A stretch of 64,000 nt of DNA from Limonium bicolor. Taxonomy: Eukaryota > Streptophyta > Magnoliopsida > Caryophyllales > Plumbaginaceae. Positions within the stretch are counted from its first letter, which is position 1; the number at the start of each line of letters is the position of its first letter. Location: contig CM041779.1 in the NCBI GenBank assembly GCA_023374045.1, positions 273,853,258 to 273,917,257 of the forward strand, written 5' to 3'. The notes under the pieces were generated by a model. It was given only the letters and a program-made list of their open reading frames with translations, searched no databases and was not told where the DNA came from. Shown here one piece after another: positions 58,754-64,000 of the stretch. A program made the translations under genes and the position numbers.

Positions 58754-60376
58754 CTTGCCTACAGATTTTATTTTTCACTTCTTTCCTTACCCATTTCTTC
58801 CCCAATCTTCCTACATGTAATCCCACATGTTTTAGTGCCATTTAGGCTTCCTAAAATACCTCAATTCATCCACCAAATCCATTACTAAATTCCTTTCCTA
58901 TTCTCATATGGATTTACACAATTTCCTCCCTTTTCATTCCTGCACACATAGCAGTTTTTGTTCCTCTTATGCTACAGATTTTGAACCAACTTCTACCATT
59001 CAATACTCCTACTACCAATACCATTACTAGTATCCTCATCACATTATTTTCCACTCAATCCTCCCCTTTATCTAGCTCCTCTCCAAACCTGTTACAAAGT
59101 GGGTTACTACACACTTTAAGCTCTCCAAAACACCTAGTTCCTCCAATGCATTTTTATCTCTTCTTGCTACAGATTTTTACATACTTTATCCTCATCCTCC
59201 AATTACCACTCCATGGTCATTAAACATCTCTACTAACTCCAATACACACCTTGGTTTTCCCATTCACCATGTCATCCATAAATGTACATATTCCTACCAA
59301 AATTTTGCCATAGTTTACCTACAATTCTAACTTCTCCACATACATACTTCTTCATCAAATTCATTCCTAATCTAGCTACACCCATACAAGGGTCCTACCA
59401 GCAATCAATACAATATAAATTCACCAATACTTCCTCAATCCACAATACTAATACTCATACACAATTATTTGGCTCTGAGGCCAACAATCCACATACTTGC
59501 TCACAAATACTTAAACTTCCACAACTACAATACTAGTACAATAGTTTAGGTTCTTTTATTTGTTTACCCATTCCCATTACACTAATGCATTAAATTAAGC
59601 ATTAGAAAGGAGCTCTTACCTTGAGCTTTTGATTCCTCCATTTCTTTTCCATTTATTCTCTTCCTCTCTTTCTTGCACAAATCGGTTTTGTGGGGAATGG
59701 AGAAGGATAGGAGAGAGATGAGGGAATGAGAGGAAAGAGAGTATGTGAGTGCTTTTTGTACTTTATTTACTTTTTTGCTTTTGTCCCTTAATTAATTAGC
59801 TAGTATGTGAGTGTGTGTGAGGCTTTTGACTTATTTAAAAACCGGCCCCCTACTGTTATACTATCTGGAGCGTTTTTCGTCTTTTACAGAAAACGTTCGT
59901 TATTTTACCCAGTTTTGATACTATTCCCTAACCGGGCCCGTTTTTCGGAATTTTCTCGTTTCTTTATTTTTATTGGTTATTAAGCTTCTGTTAATGCTTA
60001 ATAATAGTTGTTTAATGATTTATAATTTTTACGGGTTCGTTTGACCACTTAAAATCATGTTTTCGAGTTTTCTTGAAAAACGTGCGCTAAAGCTCTATTA
60101 GCGTTTTAATACATTATTTGGATCCGTTTTCTTCGGGAATCATTCCCGTATACTAATTAGGAATGAATAAGCCTTAGGAATCCTTATAATACTCTAACCG
60201 AGGTCTCGTACCTCCTATGGTTATTTAACGTTTATTTTAGCATTTTCCGCTTTTTTTAAGCGTTTTCTCATTTCTTTTGGATTTATTTTCCATACCAAAA
60301 TTACTTAGGCACTATTATGCCCTTAAATACTATATTAGAATAATTTAATCACCAGATTTAAGTTCGGGGTATTTCA

Positions 60377-61175
60377 TAAAGCTTTAGGGACGAATCTGGC
60401 CTTCAGTTCAACATATCATCCTCAGACCGATGGGCAGACAGAGAGGACGAATCAGATTTTGGAGGATATGTTGAGAGCTTGTGTGCTAGACTTCGGAGGG
60501 AGCTGGGATCAGCATGTGACCCTGATTGAATTCGCCTACAATAATAGTTTTCAATCAAGTATTAGGATGGCCCCATTCGAGGCGTTGTATGGTAGGCGCT
60601 GTAGATCTCCCATCTGTTGGGATGATCTACGAGAGAGGGCGATTGTGGGTCCTGAGTAGGTGCAGGGAGCCGTAGATAAGGTCAAGACTATCAGGGAGCG
60701 CCTGTTGGTTGCTCAGAGCCGGCAGAAGAGTTATGCAGACCAGAGGTGTCGTCCGCTTGAGTTTCAGGTTGGGGACCATGTATATCTGAAGATTTCTCCA
60801 GTTCGGGGCGTTGTTCGGTTTGGTAAGAGGGGCAAGCTGAGCCCTCGATTCGTAGGACCTTTCGAGGTGCTTGAGAAGGTCGGGCCGGTGGCTTACAGAT
60901 TGGCGTTGCCACCAGCTCTAGCAGGAGTTCATGATGTTTTCCATGTGTCGATGCTCAGGAAGTATCTTCACGATCCGAGCCATGTGATTGAATATGGCCA
61001 GCTTCGACTCCGGGATGACTTCACATATGAGGCGGCTCCAGTGCGTATCTTGGCCCGTGATGTTCGGCGGCTCCGTAGTAAGACATTGCCTATGGTTAAG
61101 GTCCACTGGATGGATCAGTCCGAGCGAGAGGCGACATGGGAACTCGAGGAAGAGCTGTGTGAGCCTCGATTTTAA
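60377..61175 (+). pseudogene. pol: Chromovirus integrase core end and chromodomain
   Basis: The frame starts KALGTNLAFSS right at the LTR edge, with YHPQTDGQTERTNQ (third catalytic residue E), then FAYNNSFQSSI, GRRCRSPICWDD, HVYLKISPVRG, SPRFVGPFEVLEKVGPVAYR, HVSMLRKYLHD and a chromodomain (DVRRLRSKTLPMVKVHW, EREATWELEEEL). It is related to 17200-17953 but differs at many residues. A TAG at 60657-60659 follows IVGPE in an otherwise open frame. The first two catalytic D residues and all upstream domains are absent. It ends at 61175, next to F2 LTR sequence. Confidence 0.9.
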
Positions 61176-62951
61176 ACCCTATCCTATGTTGATTAAAGTT
61201 GATTAGGATCTAACCGGGTTTTAGGTCCACTTATAGCCTAAGATTAATAACTATGTCATATAACAATAATTATTAAAACCTAAGCTAGCTCACTGGAACC
61301 TATTATGAGTCGCCACCTAATTTTAACCTAGATCAAATTAGGAAAGGAGAGTTCGGGTTCGGGGGCTCGATATTCGACTTAATTAGGTTTCAATTACTTT
61401 CATTACCCCTCCTAGGTCGTTTTTCCTCTACTTGGTTTAATTACGGCTTTCTACAAAGTTGCTTTTTAACCTAGGTGCGCGCTTCTGTTTTTTGTGTTTT
61501 TTAGCATTTTTTGACAGAAAATTAAAGTGGAAATTAAAATACCTAAACTAGGGTTTCGGAGGCAGAATTAGGTCAAATTTTGTTTCCGTCCGTAGCCACG
61601 GACCTAATGTCCGAAACCACGGACCCCAGTTAACCTACATAACAATAAAAGTCGAATTAAACAAAAAACAGAAAATTGTAAAGTCCGGGGCCTCGGACAG
61701 ACTGTCCGTGGGCCCGGACACTTTTAAAAAAAACCTAATTTTTAAATTTTAAAAATCCCGCCGCCGTCCGTGGGTGTCCGAGCTTACGGACAGGGAGTCC
61801 GGGACCCCGGACACGACGTCCGTGGGTGCGGACAGCCCTCGGACGGCGGCTTTGAGGCTGTTCCCGAAGGTGTTTTCGGCTCAAATTTTATGGGTGCGTA
61901 GCCTGAAAGATGTAAAATACGTTAGTGGTCGAAAGTTCTCAATTTGAATTCGAATTATGCACGAAACTTGGTAAACAAGTTATTGGATAGAAGCTTGAAT
62001 AAACAGCAATACAGAAGCGTACGAAGGTTAGTTTGAGCCCAAATTTTGAGGCAAGACAGATAATACCGTGGTGAATTAGGGAAGTGGAGTTTCTACCTGT
62101 TTTACCTTCGGATTCACAACGTTTCTTCACACCGGGATTCGTCGAGTGCTCCGTTGATGGCAGACCCGAGAGGATTTCGACCCAAGCTTCTGGTTGTTGG
62201 TTGTTCTTGCTGTTCTTCACGTTTTGGAGGTGTTTTTGTGGGGTTTTGATGATTATTGGTGCTTTGGGAATTGGAAAACGTGTTTAGATGGTGATTTCGG
62301 GGGATTTTTGGTATGATTTGGGTGGCCGGGTGTTGGAAAACGTGAGAGAGAGAGAGGAGGCTGTGTTTTTTGACTCTCTAGGGTTCTTGAGCATATGAGG
62401 TTCTGATTTTATCCAAAAACCTATCCCCTTATATAGACTTTCTTAAAGATAAAGAAAATCTAGTAAAAGTAAGATTTTTTGATATTTTAATTAAGTGACT
62501 TCCCAAATGAATTTTGCTGTGAAATTTTAACCACATGTCAAGGATGGATATTACGAATTTTCTGAGGTGGAACCGAATTTTTTTAATGTTGGAATATTAT
62601 AAATTGAATTTCTCGTCAGATTCAGTCAGAAATTGCTAGAAAATTATTGGAAATTCGAAAAATCAAAATTCCAACGCCATTATGCTTAGAATGTCATCCT
62701 CTATCATGGGTTAAAATATCAAAGCATTTCAAGTTGATTTGGGCATCCTTTGGAGGAGAGAGAAAGCTCATAGGAGGTCTTAGGAGCCTTTAAAGATTAC
62801 CAAAACACCCCCCTGAAAGTGACGAAGCTGCTCCCCATGCCATGAAACGCGCCGATCGAGCCGGGATTCCTCACTGCTTGATTAAAATGCCTCTCACAAC
62901 ACCAGTACCTCGTAGACCCTAGCCAGGGGGGTCAAAATTTTGGGTATAACA
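61176..62951 (-). mobile_element. F2 LTR, minus-strand copy (most complete)
   Basis: Starts on the minus strand at 62951 (TGTTATACCCAAAATTTTG) after a PPT and runs to about 61180, covering both the part seen at 23118-24314 and that at 32190-33085. It has no coding frame. The 3' end is not certain because integrase sequence follows at 61175. Confidence 0.7.
61580..61850 (-). repeat. Inverted-repeat cluster, GTCCG/CGGAC type (F2 LTR, minus copy)
   Basis: Nested pairs: GTCCGGG (61683-61689) faces CCCGGAC (61713-61719), and inside, CGGACAG (61694-61700) faces CTGTCCG (61702-61708). More GTCCGTGG and CCACGGAC words at 61585-61625 and 61765-61850. Confidence 0.8.
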
Positions 62952-62965
62952 GATTGCCCCCGTCA
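62952..62965 (-). promoter_or_regulatory. Polypurine tract of F2, minus copy
   Basis: Complement reads GACGGGGGCAATC next to the LTR start, as at 23104. Confidence 0.75.
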
Positions 62966-63058
62966 ACTAGACTTTGTAATGAAAGTGAGAAGGCTAGTTG
63001 ATGCTTGAGTGATACCCCAAAATTTCAAATGTTTCCAAGACCCTGCATATTATCGAAA

Positions 63059-63245
63059 ACTGACAAATTGTGTCGAGCTATTCTAAGGCGCTGACTACCT
63101 AAAATGATGATATGATGTCAAACTGTTCTAAGGCGTTGACTACCTATGACGAATGAGATGATGTCAAGCTATTCTAAGGTGTTGAATACCTATAAGTAAA
63201 GTGAAATGAGGTAATGTCAAGCGATTCTAAGGCGTTGACTACCTA
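63059..63245 (-). repeat. About 49-60-bp tandem repeat (counterpart of 22771-22985)
   Basis: Four units with ATTCTAAGGCGTTGACTACC and a GATGATGTCAAG-type joint. Confidence 0.75.
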
Positions 63246-63293
63246 TGAGATGATGATAACTGGGTGGTATGCAAATGCAAGAATGCTGAAATG

Positions 63294-63391
63294 CTAATGA
63301 TGCTAATGATGTTGATGATGTTGATGATAATGCTGGTGATAATGCTGATGATGCTGATGATAATGCTGATGATGCTGATGATAATGCTGAT
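63294..63391 (+). repeat. GATGATGCT/GATAATGCT triplet run
   Basis: About 98 bp of imperfect GAT-GAT-GCT triplets. Its counterpart at 22688-22740 is shorter, so it has changed length. Confidence 0.85.
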
Positions 63392-63639
63392 GATGCTCGG
63401 ATGCTTCTGGGGACCGAAACCCGTGCTAATGCTCCTGGCTGGACCCAATGTGGACTTATTGCCATCGCCCCCCAAGCCGGTGTGCAGGGATAACTCCTGG
63501 TAAAACCTTGGGGACTTATTGCCTTCGCCCACCATTCGTTGATCCCGGAAATAAGTTGACATCGCAAAAGGAGGATTTATTGCCATCACCTCGCCAACTT
63601 TTCTGTCGCCAGGTCTTGTGACGCGCCTGGATAATGCAA

Positions 63640-64000
63640 CTAGTTCTTATGACGAGCCTATATGAATGAGATGAATGCAATGTGTTTGATGAGAGTGGGT
63701 AAGCTAGAGGGTAACTCTAGGTCTCACTACGAGCCTAAGGGAATGCAACTAGGTCTTACGACGAGCCTAAATGATGGTTCTAGGTCTTATGACGAGCCTA
63801 AAGGATGGTTCTAGGTCTTATGACGAGCCTAAGGGAATGCAACTAGGTCTTACGACGAGCCTAAAAGATGGTTCTAGGTCTTATGACGAGCCTAAAGGAT
63901 GGTTCTAGGTCTTATGACGAGCCTAAGGGAATACGACTAGGTCTTATGACGAGCCTAAGGGTTGGAACTAGGTCTTACTACGAGCCTAAGGATGGATCTA
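63640..64000 (-). repeat. 30-bp minisatellite (counterpart of 21955-22360), runs off the window
   Basis: Units with CTAGGTCTTATGACGAGCCT and an AAAGGATGGTT or AAGGGAATGCAA tail. Two tail types alternate here, giving 30-32-bp units. Confidence 0.85.

Larger units (their letters stand above)
53021..60376 (-). mobile_element. LARD-like element, minus-strand copy
   Basis: On the minus strand: LTR from 60376 (TGAAATACCCC) to 56469 (GGATGTTACA), 3908 bp; PBS at 56452-56463; interior with no gene; and a second LTR end at 53021 (complement TGTAACACCCC). The words 'cgcagcgga', 'ggcgggtg', 'ggtctgatgaat' follow both LTR ends (53085-53180 and 56515-56630), showing that 53021 onward is the end of the second LTR. 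The first part of that LTR is missing, so a deletion joins interior to LTR somewhere in 53300-54900. Confidence 0.6.

Overview
This window looks like nuclear DNA from a repeat-rich flowering plant, probably a eudicot. It is AT-rich and holds Ty3/gypsy chromovirus, Ty3/gypsy Tat/Ogre-like, Ty1/copia and L1-type LINE sequences, with no bacterial-type operons. I found no convincing single-copy host gene; nearly every block can be assigned to a transposable element or its debris, and many are nested in one another. The species cannot be named from the sequence alone. Element names such as T, F2 and LARD-like are working labels used here only.

Layout, left to right. 1-2717: part of a long LTR of a LARD-like family, minus strand. 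2718-10563: minus copy of a long repeat 'T' (begins TGTAGACACC), interrupted by a chromovirus solo LTR (2798-4999). 10567-11097 and 20200-21546: a Tat-like gag tail and 3' region, split by a nearly complete Tekay/Del-like chromovirus (11098-20199, target duplication ATTTC). 21547-23117: minisatellite arrays ending at a polypurine tract, followed by the F2 LTR (23118-24314). 24315-32163: LARD-like LTR, primer-binding site and non-coding interior. 32164-34599: more F2 and LARD-like LTR pieces. 34600 to about 50235: plus copy of T, interrupted by a Ty1/copia element (35677-41863, target duplication CCCCT, itself carrying a 1.7-kb insertion) and by a 5'-truncated LINE (43862-46097, 14-bp target duplication). 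50236-52379: AT-rich DNA with tRNA-like repeats. 52380-60376: LARD-like fragments and a minus-strand LARD-like copy. 60377-61175: broken chromovirus integrase. 61176-64000: F2 LTR and its minisatellite arrays on the minus strand, an inverted match to 21.7-24.3 kb.

No protein-coding element here looks autonomous. The 9.1-kb chromovirus keeps both LTRs, PBS, PPT and a full Gag, but its pol frame has a T-run frameshift, four in-frame stops and a one-base deletion. The copia element has an insertion and several frameshifts.

The most unusual signal is shared across families. At least four, perhaps six, otherwise different LTR families carry a small cluster of tandem perfect or near-perfect inverted repeats built on GTCCG/CGGAC-like cores. 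Two copies of the same LARD-like LTR carry different core sequences at a comparable place. Other candidates are tRNA-like A/B-box sequences at a conserved place in repeat T, and a hairpin that buries the primer-binding site of the LARD-like family.
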